57,178 nt of DNA from Pseudomonadota bacterium (GCA_021841865.1 JAKCDM010000008.1:1-57178); one strand, 5' to 3'. Numbered from the stretch's first letter, positions 1 to 9,309 are shown. Program-made: numbers and translations. The notes: generated by a model not told the origin, from the sequence alone.

Positions 1-177
1 CTTCACACCCCACGCACCGCACCGCCCCGGCGCCACCACGGCGCCTCCAGGCAGTCGACGGTCTTCCCCGTCAGAGCGCCGTGGCAACCAGGAGTTCCCC
101 AGTCCCCACGCAGCCAGGGGCCTTGCACGGGCGACGGGGGATTGGCTTGCAGGAGCACGACAGGCCGCGCGCCCCAA
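1..177. other. no gene recognised at left edge
   Basis: Short open frames exist here on both strands but none has a convincing start, family resemblance or ribosome binding site. The stretch lies downstream of the tRNA-Phe terminator and may be plain intergenic DNA or the edge of a gene outside the window. Confidence 0.4.
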
Positions 178-208
178 AGCAAAACGCCCAACCGGAAAGG
201 GCTGGGCG
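178..208 (-). terminator. Rho-independent terminator of tRNA-Phe
   Basis: Read on the minus strand, an imperfect GC-rich stem (CGCCCAGCC pairing with GGTTGGGCG) is followed by GTTTTGCTTT. It begins 9 bases after the tRNA 3' end, the usual place for a tRNA transcript terminator. Confidence 0.7.
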
Positions 209-216
209 TGGGTGTC

Positions 217-292
<76 letters not shown>

Positions 293-364
293 GGGGTTTG
301 CCGAAGGTGTTGTCGCGGGCCGCGCCGTGCTGCGTGGCGTCGCCGCGATCTGGGCAAGCCGCAC

Positions 365-395
365 ATATTAGCAAACCTTCGCGACGCGCTGGCAA
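365..395 (-). promoter_or_regulatory. candidate sigma-70 promoter for tRNA-Phe
   Basis: On the minus strand there is an extended -10, TGCTAATAT (TAATAT at 365-370). Upstream lies TTGCCA at 390-395, one mismatch from the -35 consensus, but with a long 19-bp spacer. A start near 358 would leave about 65 nt of leader before the tRNA, to be removed by processing. This is a pattern match only. Confidence 0.4.
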
Positions 396-427
396 GTGCT
401 TCGTGCGGGGATTGCCGCGCCCGCGCG

Positions 428-1132
428 TCAATCCTCGTCGTCGTCGGCCGCCGGCAGGTCGCCGGGGTTGGCGGAGGGCTGCGCGGCCAGGCCCGGAGCG
501 CCCTGCGCGCGGCGTCCGCCGCGGCCCCAGTCGACTCCGAGCTGCTTGAGCTTGCGGTACAGGTGGGTGCGCTCGAGGCCGGTCTTGTCGGCCACGCGGG
601 TCATGCTGCCGCCCTCGCGCGCCAGGTGGAACTCGAAATACGCGCGCTCGAAATCGTCGCGCGCCTCGCGCAAGGGGCGGTCGAGCGGGAAGCTCTGCTC
701 GGCCAGCAGCGCGGGCGGCTCGGCCAGCGGCGCCGCGCCGTGCGCGGCCTCGGCGCGCGGCTTGGGCACCGGCTTGCTCAGGCCCTGCTCGACGGCGCGC
801 AGCAGCTTTTGCAGAGCAATGGGCTTTTCGAGAAAGGCCATCGCGCCGATTCGCGTGGCCTCCACCGCGTTGTCGATCGTGCCGTGCCCGCTCATCATGA
901 TCACCGGCATGGTCAATTGCCCGGTGCCGGCCCACTCCTTGAGCAGTGTCACGCCATCGGTATCGGGCATCCAGATGTCCAGCAGCACGAGGTCGGGCTG
1001 GAAGCGCGAACGCATCTCGCGTGCCTGCTGCGCGTTCTCGGCAGCTTCCACCGTATGCCCCTCGTCGTTCAGGATCTCGGACAACAGGTCACGGATGCCG
1101 ATCTCGTCGTCCACCACAAGGATGCTAGCCAT
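428..1132 (-). CDS. ntrX: NtrX-like response regulator without AAA+ domain
   Basis: This is a 234-aa response regulator, partner of the NtrY-like kinase encoded 26 bp upstream. The receiver domain spans about residues 1-118: acidic pocket DDE at 8-10, phospho-acceptor Asp52 in LLDIWMPDTDG (wording typical of NtrX), Ser81 and Lys103. A 35-residue Ala/Pro-rich linker follows. A Fis-type helix-turn-helix sits at about 153-203 (GSMTRVADKTGLERTHLYRKL). True NtrX/NtrC proteins of about 450 aa carry a sigma-54-activating AAA+ ATPase in the middle; it is absent here. The protein therefore probably binds DNA without activating sigma-54 holoenzyme directly. The family call is firm; regulated genes are unknown. 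Confidence 0.88.
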   Translation of the reverse strand: MASILVVDDEIGIRDLLSEILNDEGHTVEAAENAQQAREMRSRFQPDLVLLDIWMPDTDGVTLLKEWAGTGQLTMPVIMMSGHGTIDNAVEATRIGAMAFLEKPIALQKLLRAVEQGLSKPVPKPRAEAAHGAAPLAEPPALLAEQSFPLDRPLREARDDFERAYFEFHLAREGGSMTRVADKTGLERTHLYRKLKQLGVDWGRGGRRAQGAPGLAAQPSANPGDLPAADDDED

Positions 1133-1158
1133 AGGCCCAGAAATTCCGATGTTTGCCG

Positions 1159-3396
1159 TCAGGCCCCGCCGGCCGGCGCGGGGGGTGCCATAGCGGGAAA
1201 TATAAGGGATACGCGCGCGCCGCTGGTTCCCGTCGGGCTGCTGAGATTCTGCGCCTCCACGCGGGCATGGTGTTCCTCGGCGATCTTCTTCACCACGGCC
1301 AGGCCCAGGCCGGTGCCGCGAGGCTTGGTGGTCACGTAGGGCTCGAAGGCTCGGCTCAACACTTTATCGCTGAATCCGGGCCCGGTGTCGCTGACCGACA
1401 GGCGCACGCGTTGCGCGCCGCTGTTGGTGGAGAGATAGGTTTGCGTTTGTATCGTGACAGTGCCGTTGTCCTGGCCGCTGATCGCGTCCAGCGCGTTCTG
1501 CACCAGGTTGTGCACCACCTGCCGCAATTGCGCGGCATCGCCCTCGATGGTCGGCAGCGCCGGCGCGAGTTCGGCGTGGATGTGCGCGGCTTGCGCGACG
1601 TAGAGGTTGAGCACGTCGCCGACCAGCGCGTTGAGGTCCATCACCGCCAGATGCGTGACCGGAGCGCGCGCATAGTCGCGGAATTCGTCGACCATGCGGC
1701 GCATCGCAGTGACCTGGTTGACGATGGTCCCGGTGGCGCGGGTGAGCATGTCGCGATCGGCTCCGCTCAGGCGCGGCTCGAGCTTCATCTGCAGGCGCTC
1801 GGCCGACAGCTGGATGGGCGTGAGGGGGTTCTTGATCTCGTGCGCCAGGCGTCTCGCGACCTCGCCCCAGGCCAGCGAGCGCTGGGCCGAGATCAGCTCG
1901 CTGATGTCGTCGAACACCACCACCGCGGCGCTTTGCGTCGGCAGCATCAGGCGCGCGCCGCGCACCAGCAGGGTCAGCGCGGTGTCGCTTCCCGGCGGGG
2001 TGTAGTCGAGCTGGCGCAGCCAGTGGTCGCCGCTGCCGGGGCCGAGCTCGTGGAACGCCGCCTCGATCTCGGCGGCGAAGGGCTCCAGGCCGGCGACTCC
2101 GGCGATGGGTTGCCCCACCGAGCCCTGCACGGCCACGCGCAGCACCCTCGTGGCGCTGGGGTTGGCCAGCGTCAGGCGCAGCTGGTCGCCCAGCACCAGC
2201 ACGCCGGCCGACAGGTTGTCGAGCACGCTTTGCAGGTACGCGCGCGACGCCTCCAGCGCCTGGCGGCTGGCCTCGGCCTGCTGGCGGGCGTCGGCCAGTT
2301 GCGCGGTCATCGCGTTGAACGAGCGCGTCAGCGTGCCCAGTTCGTCGCTCGAGCGCGCCTCCGGGCGCTGGCGCAGGTCGCCGCCGGCCACCGCGCGCAT
2401 GCCGTCGGCCAGCAGCAGCAGCGGGCTGGCGAGCTGGTTGCCCAGCAGCACGGCCATCAGCACGGCGGCGAACACCGCCAGGAACAGGGTCAGCGTGAGC
2501 GTGGAGATGTACATGCGCCGCAGCCCGTCGCGGCCCAGCGCGCGCTCCTGGTATTCGGCGTACGCGCGCTGCACCTCGAGCGCACTGCGCGAGATCGCTC
2601 CGGGAACGTTCTGCACCAGCAGCAGGTAGCGTTGATGTCCGGGCAGCAGCAGGCTGCGGTTGGGCAGCGGTATGACCACGCGCAGGCGCAACTGGTCGCG
2701 CGAGCCGGCCACGCCGTCCTCGTCGCCTTCGACGCTGGCGAGCTGGCCCATCAGGCGCAACTGGCGCATCGCCTCGGCATTGGGCAGGTCGGGCACCAGC
2801 GCGAAGGGGTTGCCGCCGGCGCTGGCCAGCACCGTGCCGTTGCCGTCGAACACCGTGGCCTGTTCCAGGCTGAGCTGCTGCAGCAGCTGCTCCAGCGCCA
2901 CCGGCTGCACGTCGCCGTGGCTGTCGACGAGTTGCGCGGCCACGTTGCGCCCCTTGGTGCTGAGGTCGGCGAGCAGCACGTTGAGGGTCGTGCGCCCGAG
3001 GTTCAGCCCCGACGTCAGGGCGCGTTCGACCTTGACGTCGAACCAGGTCTCGATGCTGCGCGCGACGAACTGGTAGGACACGACGTAGATGACCATTCCC
3101 GGCAGCACGCCGACCAGCGTGAACACCATGGCCAGCTTGAACAGCAGCCGGCTGCCGAAGCGTCGCTTGCGCAGGCGCCACAGCAGGCGCAGCGACAGCC
3201 CGAGGATGAGCAGCAGCAGCAGCCCGGCAACCGCGATGTTGATCCAGTACAGGATGCCGAAGTAGGGGTTCACCTCGGCGGTGTTCTTGGTCGACACCGC
3301 GAGCAGGAAGACCAGGAACACCACCAGCGGCAGGCCCGCCGCCAGCGCCGTCCACGACGCTATCCGGGTGGCGCGGTTGACGGTCTGGGAGTCCAT
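1159..3396 (-). CDS. ntrY: NtrY-like membrane sensor histidine kinase
   Basis: This 745-aa kinase is the likely phosphodonor for the NtrX-like regulator downstream. N-terminal hydrophobic segments (about residues 10-35, 45-70 and 85-110) flank a periplasmic sensor region. A HAMP segment, a PAS-like region, a HisKA box (HEIKNPLTP, His near residue 517) and an HATPase domain (QNALDA, DTGPGF, GTGLGL) follow. The ATG at 3396 (MDSQTVNR) was chosen because the first membrane helix follows directly. It overlaps the upstream DUF4390 gene by 37 bp, which suggests translational coupling. NtrY kinases are linked to nitrogen, redox and envelope control in related bacteria; the signal here is unknown. Confidence 0.9.
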   Translation of the reverse strand: MDSQTVNRATRIASWTALAAGLPLVVFLVFLLAVSTKNTAEVNPYFGILYWINIAVAGLLLLLILGLSLRLLWRLRKRRFGSRLLFKLAMVFTLVGVLPGMVIYVVSYQFVARSIETWFDVKVERALTSGLNLGRTTLNVLLADLSTKGRNVAAQLVDSHGDVQPVALEQLLQQLSLEQATVFDGNGTVLASAGGNPFALVPDLPNAEAMRQLRLMGQLASVEGDEDGVAGSRDQLRLRVVIPLPNRSLLLPGHQRYLLLVQNVPGAISRSALEVQRAYAEYQERALGRDGLRRMYISTLTLTLFLAVFAAVLMAVLLGNQLASPLLLLADGMRAVAGGDLRQRPEARSSDELGTLTRSFNAMTAQLADARQQAEASRQALEASRAYLQSVLDNLSAGVLVLGDQLRLTLANPSATRVLRVAVQGSVGQPIAGVAGLEPFAAEIEAAFHELGPGSGDHWLRQLDYTPPGSDTALTLLVRGARLMLPTQSAAVVVFDDISELISAQRSLAWGEVARRLAHEIKNPLTPIQLSAERLQMKLEPRLSGADRDMLTRATGTIVNQVTAMRRMVDEFRDYARAPVTHLAVMDLNALVGDVLNLYVAQAAHIHAELAPALPTIEGDAAQLRQVVHNLVQNALDAISGQDNGTVTIQTQTYLSTNSGAQRVRLSVSDTGPGFSDKVLSRAFEPYVTTKPRGTGLGLAVVKKIAEEHHARVEAQNLSSPTGTSGARVSLIFPAMAPPAPAGGA

Positions 3397-3977
3397 GTGA
3401 AGCTGACGCTGGGGAAGTCCGCCTCGAGCTGCCACTCGGATTGGGAGCCGACGTTGAGCTGGAAGGGTCGGGGGAGTTGCGACAGGTCGAGTTCGAAATG
3501 CCCGCCCACCGAGTATGTTTCGCCGCGCTTGAGCGCCTGCGCGTCGGCTACCTTCAGGCGCGACACATGCTGCACCTGGTTGAGGGCCTCGTCGAGCGAG
3601 GAATAGCTGGTGCGCAGCGCTCCCGTGGACACGCGGTACTTGCCCAGCAGCGGCTCGTATCCCAGGCGCGTGAGCTGCTGGCCCTCGCCGATTCCCGCGT
3701 TGAACCACCACCAGCGCGACTGCGTGACACTCAGGCGCGTGAGGAAATACAGCGGGATGCCGCGTCGCAGGGCATCTTCCAGCGCCACCGGCAGCGCGAA
3801 CACGACCGACGCGCTGGCATACACGCCGTCGGCTTCGAGTTCGAGCGTGGGCGGCTGGGCGTACACGGTGGCGGCGCGTGCCGGGGTCCACGCGCGCAGC
3901 AACGCCACGCCCGCGCCGATGCCGGCGGCGGCCAGGACGCGGCGGCGTGTCGTGTCAGGGGCCTGCGGCGGACTCAT
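3360..3977 (-). CDS. exported DUF4390-family protein
   Basis: This 205-aa protein resembles the DUF4390 proteins encoded between rsmB and ntrY in many betaproteobacteria. The N-terminus carries a twin-arginine-like signal (TRRRVLAAAG, hydrophobic stretch, Ala-rich cleavage region near residue 35). The rest is a soluble periplasmic domain with many Tyr and Trp residues and no catalytic motif that I recognise. The ATG overlaps the rsmB stop as ATGA, and the 3' end runs into ntrY, so it sits in a tight rsmB-DUF4390-ntrY-ntrX operon. A role beside the NtrY sensor is inferred from synteny only. Confidence 0.85.
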   Translation of the reverse strand: MSPPQAPDTTRRRVLAAAGIGAGVALLRAWTPARAATVYAQPPTLELEADGVYASASVVFALPVALEDALRRGIPLYFLTRLSVTQSRWWWFNAGIGEGQQLTRLGYEPLLGKYRVSTGALRTSYSSLDEALNQVQHVSRLKVADAQALKRGETYSVGGHFELDLSQLPRPFQLNVGSQSEWQLEADFPSVSFTWTPRPSTAPPG

Positions 3978-5311
3978 GCGGGGTCATCGGTACGCTTGGC
4001 GAACACAGCATAGAAAAAGCCGTCGCGCTCGGGCGAGCAGCCCGGCAGGATCTGCCCGGGCGCGGCCAATGCTAGCGCATCGGCATGGCGAGCCAGGAAG
4101 CCTGCCGCCTGTTCCACGCCTTCGGCGGGGAACAGCGAGCAGGTGGCATACACCAGGCGTCCGCCCGGGCGCAGCAGCGGCCACAGGGCCTCCAGCAGCG
4201 CGTGCTGCTGGGCCGCCAGCGCCGGGATGTCGCCGGGCCGGCGCAGCCAGCGGATGTCCGGGTGGCGGCGGCTGATGCCGCTGGCGCTGCAAGGCGCGTC
4301 GAGCAGGATGCGGTCGAAGGGACGCCCGTCCCACCAGGTGTCGGGTTGCGCGGCATCGGCCACGCGCACCTGCGCCTGCGGCAGGTGCAGGCGTTCGAGG
4401 GTGTCGGCGATGCGCGTGGCGCGATCGGGGTCGCGTTCCAGCGCCAGCAGCTCGCAGTCGGCTCGCTCCAGGATATGCGCGGTCTTGCCGCCGGGGGCGG
4501 CGCAGGCGTCGAGCACGCGCATGCCGGCCTGCGCATGCAGCAGCCCGGCAGCAAGCTGCGCCGACAGGTCCTGCACGCTCACCGCACCGTCGTCGAACAG
4601 CGGCAGCTGGTGCACGGGCAGCGCGCGTTCGAGCACCAGCGCCTGCTCGAGCCCGGGCTCGTCGGGCGCCACCGCGCTCAGCCCGGCGGCGCGCAGTTGT
4701 TCGGCATAGCGCTCGCGGCTGCCCCAGCGCGCATTCACGCGCAGGCTCATCGGCGGCACCCGGGCCGCCAGCTCGAGCACGTGCTGCCAGTCGTCGGGCC
4801 AGGCCGCGCGCAGCGCATCGATCCACCATGCGGGGTGGTTCCAGCGCGCCTCGGGCTGCTGCATCACCTGGGCCCCGAGGGCCTCGCGCTGCGCCTGCAG
4901 GCGCCTGAGCAGCGCGTTGACCAGACCCCGCGCAGCGCGCGTTCGCACGTGCGTGGAGCATGCGCGAACGGCTTCGAACACCAGCGTGTGGTCGGCGTAG
5001 GGGCGTGGCTCGGGAAGGCTGATCAGCGCCACCGCCACCAGCAGCAGCTGCTCGAGGCGCGCCGGCTTGATGCGCCGCGGGTGCAGCAGCTCCAGCAGCG
5101 CGCGTGCGCGCCCGAGGCCGCGCAGGGCCTCGAAGCCCAGCGCCTGCGCCGCGCCGCGTTGCGCGGCGTTCCATGCGTGCTGCGCGCTCAGGCGCGGCAG
5201 CGCGGCCGACAGCGACTCACCGCGCAGCACGCAGCCGAGCAGCTCGGCCGCGCATAGCAGGTCGTGGTGCAGCGCGCGCGGCGCCTGCGGGGCGGTATCG
5301 GCGGGGTTCAG
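3974..5311 (-). CDS. rsmB: 16S rRNA m5C967 methyltransferase RsmB
   Basis: RsmB methylates C967 of 16S rRNA using SAM. An N-terminal NusB-like helical domain (about residues 1-145) precedes the methyltransferase domain. The latter has the SAM loop DACAAPGGKT and the two family cysteines in DAPCSASG and YATCSLFP, the second being the nucleophile position. The start is uncertain: no ATG, GTG or TTG lies where the family begins. A CTG at 5311 overlaps the TGA of the upstream DsrE-like gene as CTGA and gives 445 aa, close to the usual 430-450. The next possible GTG would cut into the NusB domain. The stop overlaps the DUF4390 start by 4 bp. Confidence 0.88.
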   Translation of the reverse strand: MNPADTAPQAPRALHHDLLCAAELLGCVLRGESLSAALPRLSAQHAWNAAQRGAAQALGFEALRGLGRARALLELLHPRRIKPARLEQLLLVAVALISLPEPRPYADHTLVFEAVRACSTHVRTRAARGLVNALLRRLQAQREALGAQVMQQPEARWNHPAWWIDALRAAWPDDWQHVLELAARVPPMSLRVNARWGSRERYAEQLRAAGLSAVAPDEPGLEQALVLERALPVHQLPLFDDGAVSVQDLSAQLAAGLLHAQAGMRVLDACAAPGGKTAHILERADCELLALERDPDRATRIADTLERLHLPQAQVRVADAAQPDTWWDGRPFDRILLDAPCSASGISRRHPDIRWLRRPGDIPALAAQQHALLEALWPLLRPGGRLVYATCSLFPAEGVEQAAGFLARHADALALAAPGQILPGCSPERDGFFYAVFAKRTDDPA

Positions 5312-5769
5312 GGCGAGATGTAGGCGTAGGAATCGCGGAATTGCAGGTCGGCCACCTCGACCACGCCCGACGGCACGGTGGTGGCGTCGAGCAGCACGCG
5401 GTCCTTGGAGATGTTGCGGCTTTTCAGGGTGTTCTCGCACACCCGGAAGGACACGCCGCGGGAGGCCAGGTCGCCGATGTTGCCGGCGTAGTCGGCGCCC
5501 TGGTCGTCCTTGGCTCCGCTGAGCATGAAATCGATGCCGGCACCGTTGCCCACGACCACGATGCGGGCCGTCGGGTCGGCTGCGAGGTGGTTGCGCACAT
5601 TGCTCATCGCCCGCGATGCCTGCGCGTTGCCCTGGGTGATGTGGTAGACCACGCGCACCGGCGCCTGGGTCGGTGCGGCGGCTGCCGGGGCGGCCGCCGC
5701 CAGCGTTGCGGCACCGGCCGATGCGGACGCGATCAGCATGCGGCGGCGCGAGGAAGGGGTTTCGGGCAT
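5308..5769 (-). CDS. exported DsrE/DsrF-like protein (first of pair)
   Basis: This 153-aa protein has a DsrE/DsrF-like fold pattern: VRVVYHITQG at the first strand, VVVGNGAGIDFML, then a conserved cysteine (Cys111 in VCENTL). An N-terminal twin-arginine-type signal (SRRRML plus an Ala-rich hydrophobic stretch to about residue 32) predicts export to the periplasm. Classical DsrE proteins are cytoplasmic sulfur-transfer subunits; exported single-cysteine relatives are poorly characterised. Its stop overlaps the presumed rsmB start, and a homologue lies 57 bp upstream. Sulfur handling is an inference from the family; no substrate can be assigned. Confidence 0.78.
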   Translation of the reverse strand: MPETPSSRRRMLIASASAGAATLAAAAPAAAAPTQAPVRVVYHITQGNAQASRAMSNVRNHLAADPTARIVVVGNGAGIDFMLSGAKDDQGADYAGNIGDLASRGVSFRVCENTLKSRNISKDRVLLDATTVPSGVVEVADLQFRDSYAYISP

Positions 5770-5826
5770 GGCGTGCTCCAGACGGTTGGATTCGCATGCC
5801 GCCGCAGATGCGACGGTAACCTCATG

Positions 5827-6294
5827 TTACGGCTTGATGTAATGCCAGCCCTCGGCTTGCAGTCGGATGATTTCATACACACCTGCGGGAACGGTGGTGG
5901 CCTCGAGCACGAGTTCGCTGGTGGGGATCTTCAGGAAGGTCATCGTGTTCTGGCAGGCCTTGAACTGCACGCCCTGGTTGGCCAGGCCCCCGATCATGCC
6001 TGAAAAGGCCGCTCCGGTCGGTGTGCGCGCGCCGTTCAGCAGGAAGCGGATGGCCTTGCCGTAGCCGACGACCACGAACTGCATTCGCGGGTCGAGTTGC
6101 AGCACGTTCTGGATGTTGATCAGGCCTTCGTAGGCCTGTTCCAGGTCCACGCTGATCTGCATCACCACCTTCCACGGCTGGCTGGAGATCGGCTTGGCCG
6201 AAACCGGCCCCTGGCTTTGCGCCAGCGCGGCCGGCGCCGCGCCGAGCCCGGCCAGGCCGGCGCCCAGCAGGCGGATGCGGTCACGTGGATTCAT
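5827..6294 (-). CDS. exported DsrE/DsrF-like protein (second of pair)
   Basis: This 155-aa protein is homologous to the downstream neighbour: both share a VVVG-G strand, an L-GA segment, a G-A-F/Y-G-IG-LA-(Q/R)GV stretch, a (K/R)xCxNT cysteine motif (Cys114 here) and an E/DATTVP(A/S)GV C-terminal block. The start at 6294 (MNPRDRIRLL) is preceded by a good AGGAG site. The first 25 residues look like a Sec signal ending in ALA. The pair probably arose by tandem duplication. Function is unknown; a periplasmic sulfur- or thiol-binding role is inference. Confidence 0.78.
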   Translation of the reverse strand: MNPRDRIRLLGAGLAGLGAAPAALAQSQGPVSAKPISSQPWKVVMQISVDLEQAYEGLINIQNVLQLDPRMQFVVVGYGKAIRFLLNGARTPTGAAFSGMIGGLANQGVQFKACQNTMTFLKIPTSELVLEATTVPAGVYEIIRLQAEGWHYIKP

Positions 6295-6349
6295 GGGTTC
6301 TCCTCGATCGGCGCCCGGGCGGCGCGTATGCATGGCAGCCGGGTCTGGC

Positions 6350-6640
6350 TCAATGCCTGTGCAGTTGGTAGACGCTGAGCCGGTGCAGGCCGAAGCGCCG
6401 CCGCCTGGCCAGCGCGCGGTAGGGCCAGTAGCCGACAAGCGTGGCGAAACTCAGCGCCAGCGCGTTGAACAGCACCGCGCCGAGCAGCACGCCCAGCGCC
6501 TGGCCGGCACCGAGCTGGTGCCACGACACGGGCAGCGCGATCAGGCCGCTGATGGCACCCATGCTGGCGCCCAGTGCGGCGCTCAGGCGCAGCAGCGTGG
6601 GCAGCGTGAGAATGGCTTCGAGGTGGTCGGGGTGGCGCAT
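6350..6640 (-). CDS. small two-helix membrane protein, unknown
   Basis: This 96-aa protein is predicted to have two transmembrane helices, at about residues 17-41 and 48-72, with a basic Arg/His-rich tail. I do not recognise the family. It fills the gap between proA (37 bp upstream) and the DsrE pair on the same strand. The hydrophobic pattern is typical of a real membrane protein rather than a GC-rich shadow frame. It could belong to the proA transcript or to the DsrE group. Confidence 0.6.
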   Translation of the reverse strand: MRHPDHLEAILTLPTLLRLSAALGASMGAISGLIALPVSWHQLGAGQALGVLLGAVLFNALALSFATLVGYWPYRALARRRRFGLHRLSVYQLHRH

Positions 6641-6677
6641 CGCGTCGGGCTCGGGAGGGCGGGCGCTTTCGCGGGCT

Positions 6678-7970
6678 TCAGCGGCGGACCTGGCCGTCGC
6701 CCAGCACCATCCACTTCTGGCTGGTCAGGCCTTCCAGCCCGACCGGCCCGCGGGCGTGGAACTTGTCGGTGGATATGCCGATCTCCGCGCCCAGGCCGAA
6801 TTCGAAACCGTCGCTGAATCGCGTCGACGCGTTGACCATCACCGCCGCGGAGTCGACCTCGCGCAGGAAGCGCATGGCGTGCTGGTGGTTGCTGGTCAGG
6901 ATGGTGTCGGTGTGCTGCGAGCCGTAGCGGTTGATGTGCTCGATCGCCGCGTCGAGTCCGTCGACCACCTTGATGGAAATGATCGGCGCCAGGTATTCGG
7001 TGCTCCAGTCCTCGTCGCTTGCGTCGCGCAGCAGCGCGGCGGCGCCGGGAACCGGCTCGAGCAGTTCGCGGCTTTGCGCGCAGCAGCGCATTTCCACGCC
7101 CTTGGCGGCGAACACGGCGCCGATGCGCGGCAGGAACGAGCCCGCGCTGGCGCGCGCCACCAGCAGCGACTCGGCCGCGTTGCAGGGGCTGTAGCGTTGG
7201 GTCTTCGCGTTGTCGGTGACGGTCACGGCCATGTCGAGGTCGACCATGTCGTCGACGTAGACGTGGCAGTTGCCGTCGAGGTGCTTGATCACCGGCACCC
7301 GCGCCTCGGCGCTGATGCGCTCGATCAGCCCTTTGCCGCCACGCGGGATGATGACGTCGACGTAGCGCGGCATGGTGATGAGTTCCCCCACCGCTGCGCG
7401 GTCGGTCACCGGCACCAGTTGCACGGCATCGGCGGGCAGGCCGGCGCGCTCGAGCGCTTCGCCCACGCAGCGCGCCAGCGCGCGATTGCTGTGGATGGCT
7501 TCCGAGCCGCCGCGCAGGATGACCGCGTTGCCCGACTTGATGGCCAGGCTGGCCGCCTCGATGGTCACGTTCGGTCGGCTCTCGAAGATCATGCCGAACA
7601 CGCCCAGCGGCACGCGCATGCGGCCGACCGTGATTCCGCTGGGGCGTCGCCGCAGATCGGTCATCTCGCCGATCGGGTCGGGCAGCGCGGCCACCTGGCG
7701 GCACGACGCGGCCATCTGCGCCAGCACCTTGTCGCCGAGCTGCAGGCGATCGACGAACGCCGGGTCGAGCCCGGCCAGGCGTGCCGCGTCGACGTCGTCG
7801 CGGTTGGCCTGCGCCAGCGCCGGAGCCTGCTGCTGCAGGATCTCGGCCAGCGCGAGCAGCGCGGCGTCCTTCTCGGCGGTGCCGGCGCGCGCCATCGCGC
7901 GCGACGCGGCACGGGCGCGCCGGCCGAGGTCGGTCATCAGGTCGTGGATGCTGGTTGCGACGCTGCTCAT
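6678..7970 (-). CDS. proA: gamma-glutamyl phosphate reductase ProA
   Basis: ProA reduces gamma-glutamyl phosphate to glutamate semialdehyde with NADPH in proline synthesis. The 430-aa product matches the family throughout: [25 protein letters not shown], the catalytic-cysteine region [10 protein letters not shown], and the C-terminal [14 protein letters not shown]. The ATG at 7970 gives the usual length (about 415-430). No proB lies beside it. It follows amtB with 83 bp between them, so the nitrogen-regulated amtB promoter could read through into it. Confidence 0.96.
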   Translation of the reverse strand: MSSVATSIHDLMTDLGRRARAASRAMARAGTAEKDAALLALAEILQQQAPALAQANRDDVDAARLAGLDPAFVDRLQLGDKVLAQMAASCRQVAALPDPIGEMTDLRRRPSGITVGRMRVPLGVFGMIFESRPNVTIEAASLAIKSGNAVILRGGSEAIHSNRALARCVGEALERAGLPADAVQLVPVTDRAAVGELITMPRYVDVIIPRGGKGLIERISAEARVPVIKHLDGNCHVYVDDMVDLDMAVTVTDNAKTQRYSPCNAAESLLVARASAGSFLPRIGAVFAAKGVEMRCCAQSRELLEPVPGAAALLRDASDEDWSTEYLAPIISIKVVDGLDAAIEHINRYGSQHTDTILTSNHQHAMRFLREVDSAAVMVNASTRFSDGFEFGLGAEIGISTDKFHARGPVGLEGLTSQKWMVLGDGQVRR

Positions 7971-8053
7971 GGGCGGGTTCCTTCGAGAAGCAGCATTGTC
8001 GCAAACTGTCGCGCCGGCCGCCTCGCGGGCGGACGCGGCGCGAAGACGGCGCG

Positions 8054-9253
8054 TCACCAGCTCACTTCGCGTTCCGGCGTGGACGTGATGTTGTGGATCG
8101 ACAGGTCGGCGCCGTCGAACTCGGACTCGGCGTCCAGGCGCAGGCCCATGGTGGCCTTGAGGATGCCGTAGACCACCGCGCCGCCGAGCAGGGCCCAGGC
8201 CACCGCGGCCAGCGTGCCCAGCAGCTGCGCGCCCAGGCTGATGCCGCCCAGTCCGCCCAGTGCGGTCTGCCCGAAGATTCCGGCGGCGATGCCGCCCCAG
8301 GTTCCGCACAGCCCGTGCAGCGGCCACACGCCGAGCACGTCGTCGATGCGAAAGCGGTTCTGCGTCAGCGTGAACATGCGCACGAACAGCCAGCCGGCCA
8401 CCGCGCCGGTGATCAGCGCGCCGATCGGGTGCATGACGTCGGAGCCGGCGCACACGGCGACCAGCCCGGCCAGCGGGCCGTTGTAGACGAAGCCCGGGTC
8501 GTTGCGCCCGGCGAGCAGCGCAGCCAGCGTGCCGCCGACCATGGCCATCAGCGAGTTCACGGCGACCAGACCGGAAATATGGGTCACGTTCTGCGCGCTC
8601 ATGACGTTGAAGCCGAACCAGCCGACGACCAGGATCCACGAGCCCAGCGCGAGAAACGGAATGCTCGAAGGCGGGTGGGGGTTGACGCGGCCGTCGCGGT
8701 AGCGGCCCTTGCGCGCGCCGAGCAGCACGACGGCCGGCAGCGCCAGCCAGCCGCCCATCGCGTGCACGACGATCGAACCTGCGAAATCGTGGAACGGCGC
8801 GCCGAAGGCCGAGTGCATCCAGGCCTGCACGCCGAAGCGGTTGCCCCACATCGCGCCTTCGAACAGCGGGTACACCACGCCGACGATGATGGCGGTGGCC
8901 AGTAACTGGGGGTAGAACTTCGCGCGCTCGGCGATTCCGCCGGAGATGATGGCCGGCACGGCGGCGGCGAAGGTCAGCAGGAAGAAAAAGCGCGTGAGCT
9001 CCAGCCCGTCGTCGAGGTTGAGCCGCGCCGCCGGCGCCACGAAGCTGACGCCGTAGGCGATCGAGTAGCCGATGAAGTAGTACGCCAGCGTGGCCACCGA
9101 GAAATCGGTGAGGATCTTGACCAGCGCGTTGACCTGGTTCTTGCGGCGTACCGTGCCGAGCTCCAGGAAGGCGAATCCGGCATGCATGAAAAGCACCAGG
9201 ATGGCGCCGAGAAGAAGAAACAGCACGTTGGTGCTGGTTTGCAGGGCTTGCAT
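8054..9253 (-). CDS. amtB: ammonium transporter AmtB
   Basis: This 399-aa Amt/MEP/Rh channel has about eleven hydrophobic segments and both pore histidines, in [13 protein letters not shown] and [14 protein letters not shown]. The start at 9253 (MQALQTSTN) fits the mature-type N-terminus; no cleavable signal is obvious. No glnK-type PII gene lies next to it. Upstream sits a sigma-54 promoter (9310-9326) and two NtrC-like boxes, so expression should rise under nitrogen limitation through RpoN, whose gene is also in this window. The Amt family call is firm. Confidence 0.95.
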   Translation of the reverse strand: MQALQTSTNVLFLLLGAILVLFMHAGFAFLELGTVRRKNQVNALVKILTDFSVATLAYYFIGYSIAYGVSFVAPAARLNLDDGLELTRFFFLLTFAAAVPAIISGGIAERAKFYPQLLATAIIVGVVYPLFEGAMWGNRFGVQAWMHSAFGAPFHDFAGSIVVHAMGGWLALPAVVLLGARKGRYRDGRVNPHPPSSIPFLALGSWILVVGWFGFNVMSAQNVTHISGLVAVNSLMAMVGGTLAALLAGRNDPGFVYNGPLAGLVAVCAGSDVMHPIGALITGAVAGWLFVRMFTLTQNRFRIDDVLGVWPLHGLCGTWGGIAAGIFGQTALGGLGGISLGAQLLGTLAAVAWALLGGAVVYGILKATMGLRLDAESEFDGADLSIHNITSTPEREVSW

Positions 9254-9309
9254 GGGTGGGAGGCTCCGGGCGGGTGCGATGCACCGCGTTGGACAAAGGC
9301 CCCGCGATG

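Noticed and set aside
3..191. Small open frame at the left edge on the minus strand
   Set aside because: It overlaps the tRNA-Phe terminator, has no ribosome binding site, and its translation shows no recognisable pattern.
1153..3606. Long plus-strand open frame opposite ntrY
   Set aside because: Gln/His/Arg-rich shadow of the histidine kinase gene with no domain pattern of its own.
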